This document shows positions 15,642 to 22,391 of a stretch of DNA of 25,089 nt, one piece after another. The stretch's first letter is position 1, and the number at the start of each line of letters is the position of its first letter. Source of the stretch: an uncultured Mollicutes bacterium (GTDB lineage: Bacteria; Bacillota_I; Bacilli_A; RFN20; CAG-826); the NCBI GenBank assembly GCA_945935945.1, contig CAMESA010000007.1, positions 1 through 25,089 of the forward strand. Direction: 5' to 3'. A program made the translations under genes and the position numbers. The notes beneath the pieces are model-generated. The model searched no databases and was not told where the DNA came from. It saw only the letters and a program-made list of their open reading frames with translations.

Positions 15642-15704
15642 GGTGGTGGTGGATTACCAGAAAACTCAGAAATGCCTGAACCTAGTATTGAAAATCCAGG
15701 CTAA
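15642..15704 (+). other. In-frame open tail after the fibre stop codon
   Basis: Directly after the TAA at 15639-15641, 20 sense codons continue in frame before another TAA: four glycines, then L-P-E-N-S-E-M-P-E-P-S-I-E-N-P-G. A glycine linker followed by a Pro/Glu tail looks like protein sequence, not chance spacer. It may be made by stop-codon readthrough or be the remains of a longer fibre. Confidence 0.5.
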
Positions 15705-15717
15705 GATTTATAAATCA

Positions 15718-15750
15718 GAAAGGGTTCATAAAGAACCCTTTCTTTTTTTT
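15718..15750 (+). terminator. Rho-independent terminator after the fibre gene
   Basis: A 10-bp stem (GAAAGGGTTC with GAACCCTTTC) with a 5-nt loop, then eight T. It ends the rightward fibre transcript between convergent genes; the minus strand lacks an equally good U-run. Confidence 0.92.
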
Positions 15751-16624
15751 ATAATATGATGTTTGAACTTTCTTTTATGTCTTTCTCTTCTTGTTCTTTT
15801 AAAAGATATTGATATATAAGTTCGTTTGTACAGGTATTTTCAAGGATTTCTATTTTCTTTTTGATTAAGCTGAAATCACCTGCGCATAAGTGAGGTAATT
15901 TATTCAGTTGTTCTTCTGATAAACTAAATTCTTCTCCAAAATATTCTTTTACACCAGCGTTTACATTTTCTGGTTTCATATAATTGAATCTAATTTTGAA
16001 GATAAATCTACGCATAGAAGCTTTGTCTATTCTCTCTTTCAAATTTGTTGTCATAATAAGAGGGTATTGAAAGTCTTCCATTTGTGTAAGTAACTCGTTT
16101 ACTTGTGATACTTCAAATTCACGTTGAGAGTATGTTCTATCGTATAAGAAAGAATCAGCTTCATCAAGTAACAATATCGCTTTTTCTTCACTAGCTTCTT
16201 GAAAGGCTGCTTTAATATTTCCCTCAGTTTCTCCTACCCATTTTGCGATTAAATCTGAACTTCTTTTCTTTATAATTGGCATACCTAATTGTTGAGCGAT
16301 ATATCTACCTAATTGACTTTTACCACTACCACTTTCTCCATATAGTAAGATGGCATAGTTTTTTATTTCGGATTTAATTAACTTACCAACAAATTCCTCA
16401 AGGTCTTCACTAGCATTGACCATATTAAAATTATAAATTACATCGGTCGGAGGTGTCAGTTTTTCAGTGTATTGTTTACCTTTATCACCAGTATTATCAC
16501 CTTTTTTTGCTTGTTTTTCAAGAAGAGCTTTTATATCAGGTGGCAAAAAATCAGACACACTTGGATCAATGAATACTTGGGTAAAAAGTGGTATAGTTTG
16601 TGTTTTTTCAGGGCTTTCATTCAT
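15749..16624 (-). CDS. AAA+ ATPase of the SpoVK/Ycf46/Vps4-like classic group
   Basis: 291 residues. After a Pro-rich N-terminal region of about 85 residues comes one AAA domain: Walker A G-E-S-G-S-G-K-S (96-103), the pore-loop-like K-W-V-G-E-T-E-G-N-I (128-137), Walker B L-L-L-D-E-A-D (151-157), sensor 1 T-T-N (192-194) and an arginine-finger pair R205-R206. The helical lid follows. Proteins of this kind form hexameric rings that unfold or remodel protein complexes. No protease or second AAA domain is present. The start follows the stop of a 54-residue coiled-coil gene by one base with no clear ribosome binding site, suggesting coupled translation. Possible roles include chaperoning virion assembly or disassembling host complexes; the target is unknown. 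Confidence 0.88.
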   Translation of the reverse strand: MNESPEKTQTIPLFTQVFIDPSVSDFLPPDIKALLEKQAKKGDNTGDKGKQYTEKLTPPTDVIYNFNMVNASEDLEEFVGKLIKSEIKNYAILLYGESGSGKSQLGRYIAQQLGMPIIKKRSSDLIAKWVGETEGNIKAAFQEASEEKAILLLDEADSFLYDRTYSQREFEVSQVNELLTQMEDFQYPLIMTTNLKERIDKASMRRFIFKIRFNYMKPENVNAGVKEYFGEEFSLSEEQLNKLPHLCAGDFSLIKKKIEILENTCTNELIYQYLLKEQEEKDIKESSNIIL

Positions 16625-16625
16625 T

Positions 16626-16790
16626 TTAATTATCCAACATATTTAATTCGTTTCTCATAAAAGCGTTTTCTTTCTCTAACTTCGCTATTTTCGCTTTTAA
16701 TTCTTCTATAATCTTATCTTTTTCATCATACACATTTTGTTCAGGTAAAAATATTAAGTTGTCTTCATAATCAGGAGCATTATTACTCAT
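16626..16790 (-). CDS. 54-residue coiled-coil protein encoded just before the AAA+ ATPase
   Basis: A short gene read on the minus strand from the ATG at 16790, with AAAGGAAAAGGGA upstream. The first half is acidic with hydrophobic patches (N-L-I-F-L-P-E-Q-N-V-Y); the second half is a heptad-like helix (K-I-I-E-E-L-K-A-K-I-A-K-L-E-K-E-N) ending in M-L-D-N. Its TAA is one base from the ATPase start, so the two are almost certainly co-translated. It may be an adaptor or oligomerisation partner for the ATPase. The frame, ribosome binding site and two promoter signals upstream support it being real. Confidence 0.7.
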   Translation of the reverse strand: MSNNAPDYEDNLIFLPEQNVYDEKDKIIEELKAKIAKLEKENAFMRNELNMLDN

Positions 16791-16828
16791 TTTCCCTTTT
16801 CCTTTGTATTGTTAATTGTTATATTCCA

Positions 16829-16836
16829 TAGAACTA
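16829..16836 (-). promoter_or_regulatory. AGTTCTAT element upstream of the coiled-coil/ATPase pair
   Basis: On the minus strand the sequence reads TTAGTTCTATGGAATATA, 39 nt before the small-gene start and just downstream of an early-type promoter. The two signals together suggest that the pair is transcribed in more than one phase, or that the element acts as an operator. Confidence 0.35.
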
Positions 16837-16840
16837 ATTC

Positions 16841-16874
16841 ATTTTAAACAACTTAAAAACAAATGTAAAGTCAA
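16841..16874 (-). promoter_or_regulatory. Early-type promoter (TTGACTTTAC / TAAAAT)
   Basis: On the minus strand TTGACTTTACA, a 17-nt spacer and TAAAAT, 50 nt before the coiled-coil gene. It is one of the five exact 10-mer copies. Confidence 0.75.
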
Positions 16875-16889
16875 TCTTATAATTTGTAG

Positions 16890-16927
16890 ATAAAAAAAAC
16901 GCTTGCTAGAATTAACCAACAAGCGTT
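16890..16927 (-). terminator. Rho-independent terminator of the Hsp20 gene
   Basis: An 8-bp stem AACGCTTG/CAAGCGTT with a 14-nt loop; on the minus strand it is followed by a run of T. It lies 20 nt after the Hsp20 stop and separates that gene from the ATPase unit. Confidence 0.9.
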
Positions 16928-16946
16928 ACACTCCTTCTTTTAAACT

Positions 16947-17435
16947 TTATTCCGTTATCTTAAGTGAGATACGATCATCTGTTTGTTCTGGCAGTTTTAT
17001 CTGTACTGTGATACGTAATAAACCATTGATGAATTTTACTGTTTGAACTTTTGCGTGTTTTGGTAATTTAAGTGACCATTTAAAATACTTATTAGTGATA
17101 CCATTATAAAGATATGTTGGTTCAGGATCTGGTTTACAAGAAATGTCTTCTACAAACAATGTATTATCTTTAACATATACATCAAGATTTTCTTTTGAAT
17201 ATCCAGCTAGAGCTAAATCAATGATAAATTTACTCTTATCATATCCTAAATTGTCATCATTACCCTCTTCTTTTGATGTAGGGGCATAATAGATGTTATA
17301 TCTTGGGAATTTATCTTCTCTATTGATTAAATTGAGTGGAAGTTCGTTTGAAAAGAATTCGTCTACGAAAGATGATAAAGGTGACCTGAAAATACGATCT
17401 AAATTGCTGTTAACCAGCGATAATTGCTTATTCAT
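16947..17435 (-). CDS. Hsp20-like small heat-shock protein
   Basis: 162 residues with AGGAG upstream of the ATG. The alpha-crystallin domain covers roughly residues 45-155: F-I-I-D-L-A-L-A-G-Y-S-K-E-N-L-D-V-Y-V matches the conserved strands 3-5, and the domain ends with K-F-I-N-G-L-L-R-I-T-V, the family's N-G-x-L-x-I signature. The N terminus (I-F-R-S-P-L-S-S-F-V-D-E-F-F) is of the kind found in phage and bacterial Hsp20. Such proteins hold unfolding chains in a soluble state without ATP; in phages they are thought to help virion-protein folding. The gene has its own promoter region and terminator. Confidence 0.93.
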   Translation of the reverse strand: MNKQLSLVNSNLDRIFRSPLSSFVDEFFSNELPLNLINREDKFPRYNIYYAPTSKEEGNDDNLGYDKSKFIIDLALAGYSKENLDVYVKDNTLFVEDISCKPDPEPTYLYNGITNKYFKWSLKLPKHAKVQTVKFINGLLRITVQIKLPEQTDDRISLKITE

Positions 17436-17478
17436 GATAAAATCTCCTAATATTTAAGCAAGATTGTTGTTATTTGTC

Positions 17479-17486
17479 ATAGAACC
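17479..17486 (-). promoter_or_regulatory. GGTTCTAT element upstream of hsp20
   Basis: On the minus strand GGTTCTATGACAAATA, about 44 nt before the Hsp20 start, in the same relation as the other elements of this kind. Confidence 0.35.
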
Positions 17487-17520
17487 TTATGAATTTAACC
17501 CGAAAGTGGCATTAAACTCC

Positions 17521-17561
17521 AGTTCTATACAATATATAAGAACTAAATTCTAGAAAGTCAA
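17521..17561. promoter_or_regulatory. Divergent promoter region between hsp20 and the nuclease island
   Basis: AGTTCT at 17521-17526 and AGAACT at 17539-17544 form an inverted pair 12 nt apart, so an AGTTCTAT-like element points in each direction. On the minus strand TTGACT (17556-17561) with a 17-nt spacer and TATATA (17533-17538) make a sigma70-like promoter towards hsp20. The rightward element lies about 55 nt before the nuclease start. Confidence 0.45.
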
Positions 17562-17582
17562 TAGAAAGAAAAGAAATAAATT

Positions 17583-18083
17583 ATGAAAACAAGAATATCA
17601 CAAAGAAAACCAGGAATGTCTAAATTAGCGTTCAAAAAAATACTCAAAAAGAACTTTAATCCAGCAAAGCAAACTCTAGTTCCTGTTGGTAAGTACAATA
17701 TTAAGGTTGGAAAATCTGTTAGTGAAGAAAAATGGATCCAGAAGCTAGAAATGGTATTCAATACAAAGATTATACGTGAACAACTTGTCTATGGTCCAAT
17801 TATAAATGGAAACAAACGCCAAATGTATGTTGTTGATGGATATATACCAGAAAAAAGAATAGTTTTGGAATATTTGGGTTCAGCGTGGCACGGAAATCCT
17901 AGATTATATAATCCAAGAGCCTATTTTAAGGTTACAAAATGTACTTATGGTGAATTGTATCAAAAAACGTATGATAGATTTAATTATCTTTTAAGGCTAA
18001 ATTATAAAGTGTTTTATTTATGGGAAGATGAAGATAAAAAAGGTATTCTAGGCAAATTTTATAAAGCAGGAGAATCATTATGA
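17583..18083 (+). CDS. Vsr-like (EDxHD-type) endonuclease
   Basis: 166 residues. The basic N terminus is followed by an E-E-K-W-I-Q-K-L-E helix (E49), then V-V-D85-G-Y-I-P, V-L-E96-Y-L-G-S-A-W-H103-G-N-P, a T-Y-G-E-L-Y-Q-K-T-Y helix and Y-K-V-F-Y-L-W-E-D-E. This order (Glu, Asp, His in W-H-G-N-P, final acidic pair) is that of very-short-patch-repair-like nucleases found in free-standing homing endonucleases of phages, of which I-Bth0305I is the model. The gene has only a weak purine-rich ribosome binding site. It overlaps the next gene by ATGA and together they form a two-gene plus-strand island between minus-strand genes, as expected for a mobile insertion. Confidence 0.75.
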   Translation: MKTRISQRKPGMSKLAFKKILKKNFNPAKQTLVPVGKYNIKVGKSVSEEKWIQKLEMVFNTKIIREQLVYGPIINGNKRQMYVVDGYIPEKRIVLEYLGSAWHGNPRLYNPRAYFKVTKCTYGELYQKTYDRFNYLLRLNYKVFYLWEDEDKKGILGKFYKAGESL

Positions 18084-18418
18084 GAATTGATGATATTTTA
18101 GATGAAACGATTGAACTCATTATAGCTAATATGAACGGTGGTAATTTTAAGGACATTGGATCATTACGTAAGTCAGAATATCAACACTCTAAAGGTGAAG
18201 ACGATGCTTTTTTGCGTAGTGATATGTATAAAGGTATAAAAGGTAATTCAGAAGCTGTTAAAAAAGGGCACATTACACGTAAGAAAAATAAAAATTATAA
18301 AAAAGATATAGAAAAAGCAGCAAAAACACGCTCTGAATGGTATCAAAACGCAGAAAACAGAGCGAAATTTCTAAAAAAGATAAAAGAACGGGATAAAAAG
18401 AAAGCTAGGAAAAAATAG
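18080..18418 (+). CDS. Basic protein coupled to the Vsr-like nuclease
   Basis: 112 residues, starting inside the nuclease stop (ATGA). The N-terminal 40 residues are helical and near neutral; the rest is strongly basic (Lys/Arg-rich, with W-Y-Q-N-A-E-N-R-A-K-F-L-K-K-I), suggesting nucleic-acid binding. It may be a DNA-recognition partner or a separated domain of the nuclease. Its stop codon directly abuts the stop of the converging minus-strand gene with no spacer. No known domain was recognised. Confidence 0.65.
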   Translation: MRIDDILDETIELIIANMNGGNFKDIGSLRKSEYQHSKGEDDAFLRSDMYKGIKGNSEAVKKGHITRKKNKNYKKDIEKAAKTRSEWYQNAENRAKFLKKIKERDKKKARKK

Positions 18419-18805
18419 TTATTCTTTATAATCTTTTCCGTACATTATAGTCTTATATGGTTTGAATTTTTCAGCAACATTTACTAGTTTCCAACGATCA
18501 AAAGTAGGATATTCAGATTCAATCTTTTTCAGTTCTTTTGCGTGGTTTTTCATGAATTCTTTTGCTTGACGTTGAGTATAAAAGCATAGACCAGAATAAA
18601 GCTGTTTTTTACTTTGTATATAGGAATGATCTTCTTTTCTTGAGATTGTTGTATCAAATGGTTTCCATTTATAACTGCCGTGTCTCAAACATACACTTTT
18701 CGTAGTTAAATCTAAATCAACGAAAGCTTCTCTTGGTGCTATATTTCTTTTATATCTTGTTTCCTTTGTACCAATTGTCGAAAGTTTTATTTTTATTGTC
18801 TTCAT
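18419..18805 (-). CDS. Hypothetical basic protein
   Basis: 128 residues, rich in Lys, Arg and Tyr; the region T-Q-R-Q-A-K-E-F-M-K-N-H-A-K-E-L is a likely amphipathic helix and the rest looks beta-rich. In-frame TAG and TAA codons lie just before the ATG, so the start cannot be further upstream, yet no good ribosome binding site is at the usual distance. A strong GAAAGGA further up faces a two-codon ATG-GAT-TAG instead. It is driven by an early-type promoter at 18860-18893. Family not recognised. Confidence 0.7.
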   Translation of the reverse strand: MKTIKIKLSTIGTKETRYKRNIAPREAFVDLDLTTKSVCLRHGSYKWKPFDTTISRKEDHSYIQSKKQLYSGLCFYTQRQAKEFMKNHAKELKKIESEYPTFDRWKLVNVAEKFKPYKTIMYGKDYKE

Positions 18806-18859
18806 TTACTACACTAACCCTAATCCATCGTTACAATTTCCTTTCGATTTCATAGAGTT

Positions 18860-18893
18860 AGTATAATAAATGTTTGTGTTAATGTAAAGTCAA
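18860..18893 (-). promoter_or_regulatory. Early-type promoter (TTGACTTTAC / TATACT)
   Basis: On the minus strand TTGACTTTACA, a 17-nt spacer and TATACT, 54 nt before the start at 18805. It follows the end of the 212-residue gene, so it restarts transcription for the last gene of the leftward run. Confidence 0.82.
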
Positions 18894-18904
18894 TTTTTCA
18901 ATTT

Positions 18905-19543
18905 TTAAGATTGTTTACACGTAATAGTGAAAGAATTTCCGATTTCAAATATAAATTCGTTATCAGATAAAGTTTTGATGGTTGGTTTTAAACTTCCAAT
19001 CTCTGTTGATGTATTTTTAATCAATTCTCCACCTTCAACAAGTGCTTTTAAGTTATTTTTAGAAATTTCCCAACACCAATTATTTGATTTGATAGAGTAA
19101 ATTATCTTTCCTGTTAAAGAATCTTTACGAAACTTTATTATTAAACGTTGGGGCATTTCGTCTACATCGTTTTGTTTTTTAGAAAAGGTTATTTCGTTAG
19201 TAAGATCTGTATGTACAACCCAATCAACCTTTTCTTTATCAAGAAATGTATCTAAATCGAAGTTAATTTCGTTTGCCAAACTCTCTGCTTCTGATTTGAG
19301 TGACAAATACTTAGCTACAGCAAATGGAGTATCCATAGCATCCTTAAAAGGTTGATGAACAATTAGATCGTTTTCTTTACACAGTTTATCAATGATTTCA
19401 GGTTCAACTATATCAAATGTTCTATACTCTTTTCCACCAATTGCTTTTAATTCTTGTTGTACTAATTCAATGTTGTGCTTGAGTTCAGGTTCAATGACTT
19501 TCTCAAGTTGTATTTGTAGTTCTTCACTTAATTGTTCACTCAT
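18905..19543 (-). CDS. Hypothetical acidic protein
   Basis: 212 residues from an ATG with AAGGAG upstream. The first 45 residues form a strongly acidic helix (E-Q-L-S-E-E-L-Q-I-Q-L-E-K-V-I). The rest is mixed alpha/beta, with a W-V-V-H-T-D-L-T-N-E-I-T-F segment and a beta-rich C terminus (E-F-I-F-E-I-G-N-S-F-T-I-T). No membrane segment, metal site or ATP motif is visible. It ends the RNA-repair run before an early promoter. Function unknown. Confidence 0.75.
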   Translation of the reverse strand: MSEQLSEELQIQLEKVIEPELKHNIELVQQELKAIGGKEYRTFDIVEPEIIDKLCKENDLIVHQPFKDAMDTPFAVAKYLSLKSEAESLANEINFDLDTFLDKEKVDWVVHTDLTNEITFSKKQNDVDEMPQRLIIKFRKDSLTGKIIYSIKSNNWCWEISKNNLKALVEGGELIKNTSTEIGSLKPTIKTLSDNEFIFEIGNSFTITCKQS

Positions 19544-19555
19544 ATTAGTTCTCCT

Positions 19556-19738
19556 TCATTGTTTATCAGTAAAATTAATGTTAACAGAAGATATATCACC
19601 TTTAATAAGTGTAGGTACTATAGAAATGATTTCTTCGTATGATACATCTTCAAAACATATTGTAGATAATATAGTGTCATTTTCTGAAATTTTTAATCTC
19701 CATTGCCCAGAAACTTTATAAAAATCAAAATTAACCAT
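19556..19738 (-). CDS. Small hypothetical protein
   Basis: 60 residues. The ATG shares one base with the stop of the upstream phosphoesterase (TAATG) and is preceded by GGAGG at the right spacing, so it is very probably translated. It appears to be a small beta-rich domain (D-F-Y-K-V-S-G-Q-W-R-L-K-I) with an acidic middle. No family recognised. Confidence 0.7.
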   Translation of the reverse strand: MVNFDFYKVSGQWRLKISENDTILSTICFEDVSYEEIISIVPTLIKGDISSVNINFTDKQ

Positions 19739-20733
19739 TATAATTCCTCCGTATCTATAATCAAGTTAGGGTTAAATTTCTTTTCTTTACCAAATGGCTC
19801 GTTATAAGCTATATAACCACAAGGGTTTAATATATATCTAACGTGTCTATTTCCAAAAGTAAAGTCATTTCTATTATGTACGTGTCCAGATATAACAAGT
19901 TTTACACCTGGAAGTTTTTTGTCAACCCAATTTTCAAGATTCGATGTATAACTCGCATTCATCAATCCCTTTCTATATTTTTCTGATATAACTTTTGGAG
20001 ATAGGCAATGGTGTGTCATAAGAATTACTTTAGCATTTGGGTTTACGGTTAAAATTTCATCGTGACATCTTTTGACTTCCTTTTTAGCTAATTTGTGTAA
20101 CTCAAGATAATATTCTGGTGTTAACTTGCTCGTAGCATTTTGTTTTCCCCATCTAAAATCATTTAATCTACTTATAGCTTCAGCCATAGTTTCATTACGA
20201 ATAACTTGTTTTGTTAATTTCGTTACAGGTTCGTATTTACTAGGAAATCCATACGCTTGAAACCAAACATCCCACGCTTTTAATTTTTCATTAAATTCAT
20301 CAAGCCTTAGATCACAGTAATTATAGTCAGTATAAAACGTACTTCCGATAATAGCTACTTTTGGATAATCTAACCACATCCAATCGTTTTCTAAGTAATG
20401 CCAAAACATATGTTCTTTTGGAAATTTTTCTTTAAGTTCTTGTTTTACTTTAGATAAAATTGGTTTACTACCATCTTCATTTTCGAAATATATTACATGA
20501 TTACCGTCAACGAATATAACATTTTGATTAGGAAAAAAGGCTTCTAAAAATTTTTCGTGATTTTCTACCCCTTCGCAAATGTCTCCAGCAATTAGTGTAT
20601 AATCTGGTTTTTCCTTTTTAAGCTTTTGTCCGAAATAATGATATAATCCAGATTGTTTATAAGTTTTGTTATAATCTGGGCCATTTATTCCTCTTGTATA
20701 ATGCAAATCGCTTAATATTCTTATTTTTGTCAT
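19738..20733 (-). CDS. Calcineurin-like metallophosphoesterase in the RNA-repair run
   Basis: 331 residues. Metal-site motifs: D9-x-H11 in L-S-D-L-H-Y, G-D51, G-N78-H79, M-T-H-H and S-G-H-V-H. A long insert (about residues 85-235) between the N- and C-terminal halves holds helices and W-F-Q-A-Y-G-F-P, so this is a larger relative than the 200-residue enzyme at 4907. It is encoded two genes after an RNA ligase and three after a polynucleotide kinase. In the bacterial Pnkp enzyme an end-healing phosphatase of this same superfamily is fused to kinase and ligase domains, so a role in removing 2',3'-cyclic or 3' phosphates is possible. That role is inferred from neighbours. Confidence 0.85.
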   Translation of the reverse strand: MTKIRILSDLHYTRGINGPDYNKTYKQSGLYHYFGQKLKKEKPDYTLIAGDICEGVENHEKFLEAFFPNQNVIFVDGNHVIYFENEDGSKPILSKVKQELKEKFPKEHMFWHYLENDWMWLDYPKVAIIGSTFYTDYNYCDLRLDEFNEKLKAWDVWFQAYGFPSKYEPVTKLTKQVIRNETMAEAISRLNDFRWGKQNATSKLTPEYYLELHKLAKKEVKRCHDEILTVNPNAKVILMTHHCLSPKVISEKYRKGLMNASYTSNLENWVDKKLPGVKLVISGHVHNRNDFTFGNRHVRYILNPCGYIAYNEPFGKEKKFNPNLIIDTEEL

Positions 20734-21158
20734 TCTCTAAACCTATAGTGTAAAAGTTCTCTTATTGTTTGTATATCTTCTTTAGTTAATGGGTCTTGAT
20801 TACCATATCCATATGCCAAGTGTTCTATCTTCTGAAATAAACAACCATATAATTGCGTAATTGCAGTTCTTTCGTTTCGAATGAGATTCATAGCATCTTC
20901 ATAACCGTCATCATATGTTTCATCTGGTTTTGGCAAATCATCTTCGTCTACATATACTTCATCAATGTTAGCTTCAACTTCAAACCCTTTAGTAACGTCT
21001 CCTAACATATCAAGAGATTCTTCTATTTTCTTTATATCATTCTCATCATACACTTTCTTTTTATCATTCCATTTTTTGAATTGATCTAAAATTCGTGATG
21101 AATTATATGAAGAAAAGTCCAAAGTTACAATTTGGTCTTCGTCTACATTTATATACAT
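20730..21158 (-). CDS. Hypothetical acidic protein between RNA ligase and phosphoesterase
   Basis: 142 residues, very acidic in the middle (V-D-E-D-D-L-P-K-P-D-E-T-Y-D-D) with a helical C-terminal third. The ATG directly follows the ligase stop (TAAATG) with GAGGAG upstream, and its end overlaps the phosphoesterase start by 4 nt, so all three are translationally linked. It may be a partner of the repair enzymes. Not recognised. Confidence 0.72.
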   Translation of the reverse strand: MYINVDEDQIVTLDFSSYNSSRILDQFKKWNDKKKVYDENDIKKIEESLDMLGDVTKGFEVEANIDEVYVDEDDLPKPDETYDDGYEDAMNLIRNERTAITQLYGCLFQKIEHLAYGYGNQDPLTKEDIQTIRELLHYRFRE

Positions 21159-22391
21159 TTATAGGTTCTCCTCTTTCTTTAATATCTCAACCATTTCTTT
21201 ATATTTAATGTGGTCTAAATAACGATCATAATTTGGTACATCGTTCGCACCTTCAAAAACAGCAAAATAAAGTACAGGATAGGTTTTCTTTACCCAATCT
21301 GCATAAATACGTCTTGTTTGTTTTATATCATTTGTTTCAGATAAAATACGGTTAAATTCTTTTTTACCAATTTTACCATATGATTCTAACAACTCTTTAT
21401 ATCGTATAGCTGTTTCTTTTATTTCTTTGATACGCTCATTTAATTCTGGAAATACTTGTAAGGCATCATCAATAGTACCTTCACGCATACCTTTCCAAAT
21501 TTGTTCTTCAGTAGTATCAAACATATTACGATAACCTTTTAACCGTATATAATCTTCACATTTTATCTTTATACGATTAAATTTGTCATCTACAACAACT
21601 ACACCTTCATCAACATCACCTTTATATGAATTGCACAATGCTAAAACTTCATCGATGTTGTGTAAATCAAAGTAGTTAACAGTATTAAATCTTTCAATAA
21701 CAGGAATTAACTTTTTTGCTATATAGAGATTATATTCGTTATAACTGTAATTGTTTCTACAGCCTAAATAAACCAAATCTGTTTTGGGGTTATCTACTAA
21801 AATTCTTACCTTAGGCGAAATCAATTCAAACATATATGTGTAGTCTGGATTAAATTCGTCCGTTGCTACATTATTTTTGTTCATACAATATTCAATTAAG
21901 TCGCCAACAGTTTTACAATCATCTGTTTCTTTTTCTTTATATTTTGATGGTAATTTTGTAATCATATTAAATTCGACATTTGTATTCCAGCTATTATTAG
22001 TAATCCAATGCCACTCCTTGTTATAATAAAACAGTTTGATGAGAATACCATCTACTTTTTGTTCAACTAAAGCAGAAGCCCAATCTATTTCAGGACAGAA
22101 TTCTTGACCAAAGTTACCAAATTTTACAAATGGAGCACATATCATTTGTGGATTTTCTTTATCTTCAACAGAAACGATACATCCTCTACATAATCTAACA
22201 TATTGATCGTTAAAGTCGCTCAAAATACCATTATATGATAACATATATAAATTTGGATATTTTACATTTCCTTCTTCGTCTTTCCAAGGACATTGTTTTA
22301 TATCAACGAATCTAGGTTCTTGTTTTAAGAATTTCTTCCAATTTTTATTTGTTCTGATTAAATTAAGTAATGGTTCATATAAAAACATCAT
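21159..22391 (-). CDS. RNA ligase, T4 Rnl1 type
   Basis: 410 residues (two ATGs in a row; the second, at 22388, is better spaced from GGAG). It joins 5'-phosphate and 3'-hydroxyl RNA ends using ATP through an enzyme-AMP intermediate. Nucleotidyltransferase motifs are complete: R-L-C-R-G (66-70), motif I K112-V-D-G with the AMP-accepting Lys, motif III Y-M-F-E-L-I-S (186-192), motif IV D-E-G-V-V-V (261-266) and motif V K275-I-K277. A helical C-terminal domain of about 120 residues follows, as in T4 Rnl1, which uses this part for tRNA anticodon loops. It overlaps the kinase gene by 4 nt. Confidence 0.92.
   Translation of the reverse strand: MMFLYEPLLNLIRTNKNWKKFLKQEPRFVDIKQCPWKDEEGNVKYPNLYMLSYNGILSDFNDQYVRLCRGCIVSVEDKENPQMICAPFVKFGNFGQEFCPEIDWASALVEQKVDGILIKLFYYNKEWHWITNNSWNTNVEFNMITKLPSKYKEKETDDCKTVGDLIEYCMNKNNVATDEFNPDYTYMFELISPKVRILVDNPKTDLVYLGCRNNYSYNEYNLYIAKKLIPVIERFNTVNYFDLHNIDEVLALCNSYKGDVDEGVVVVDDKFNRIKIKCEDYIRLKGYRNMFDTTEEQIWKGMREGTIDDALQVFPELNERIKEIKETAIRYKELLESYGKIGKKEFNRILSETNDIKQTRRIYADWVKKTYPVLYFAVFEGANDVPNYDRYLDHIKYKEMVEILKKEENL

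Noticed and set aside
15642..15760. Plus-one frameshift at the end of the fibre gene
   Set aside because: The shifted frame runs through the terminator hairpin, and no slippery site is apparent; the in-frame tail is the better protein.
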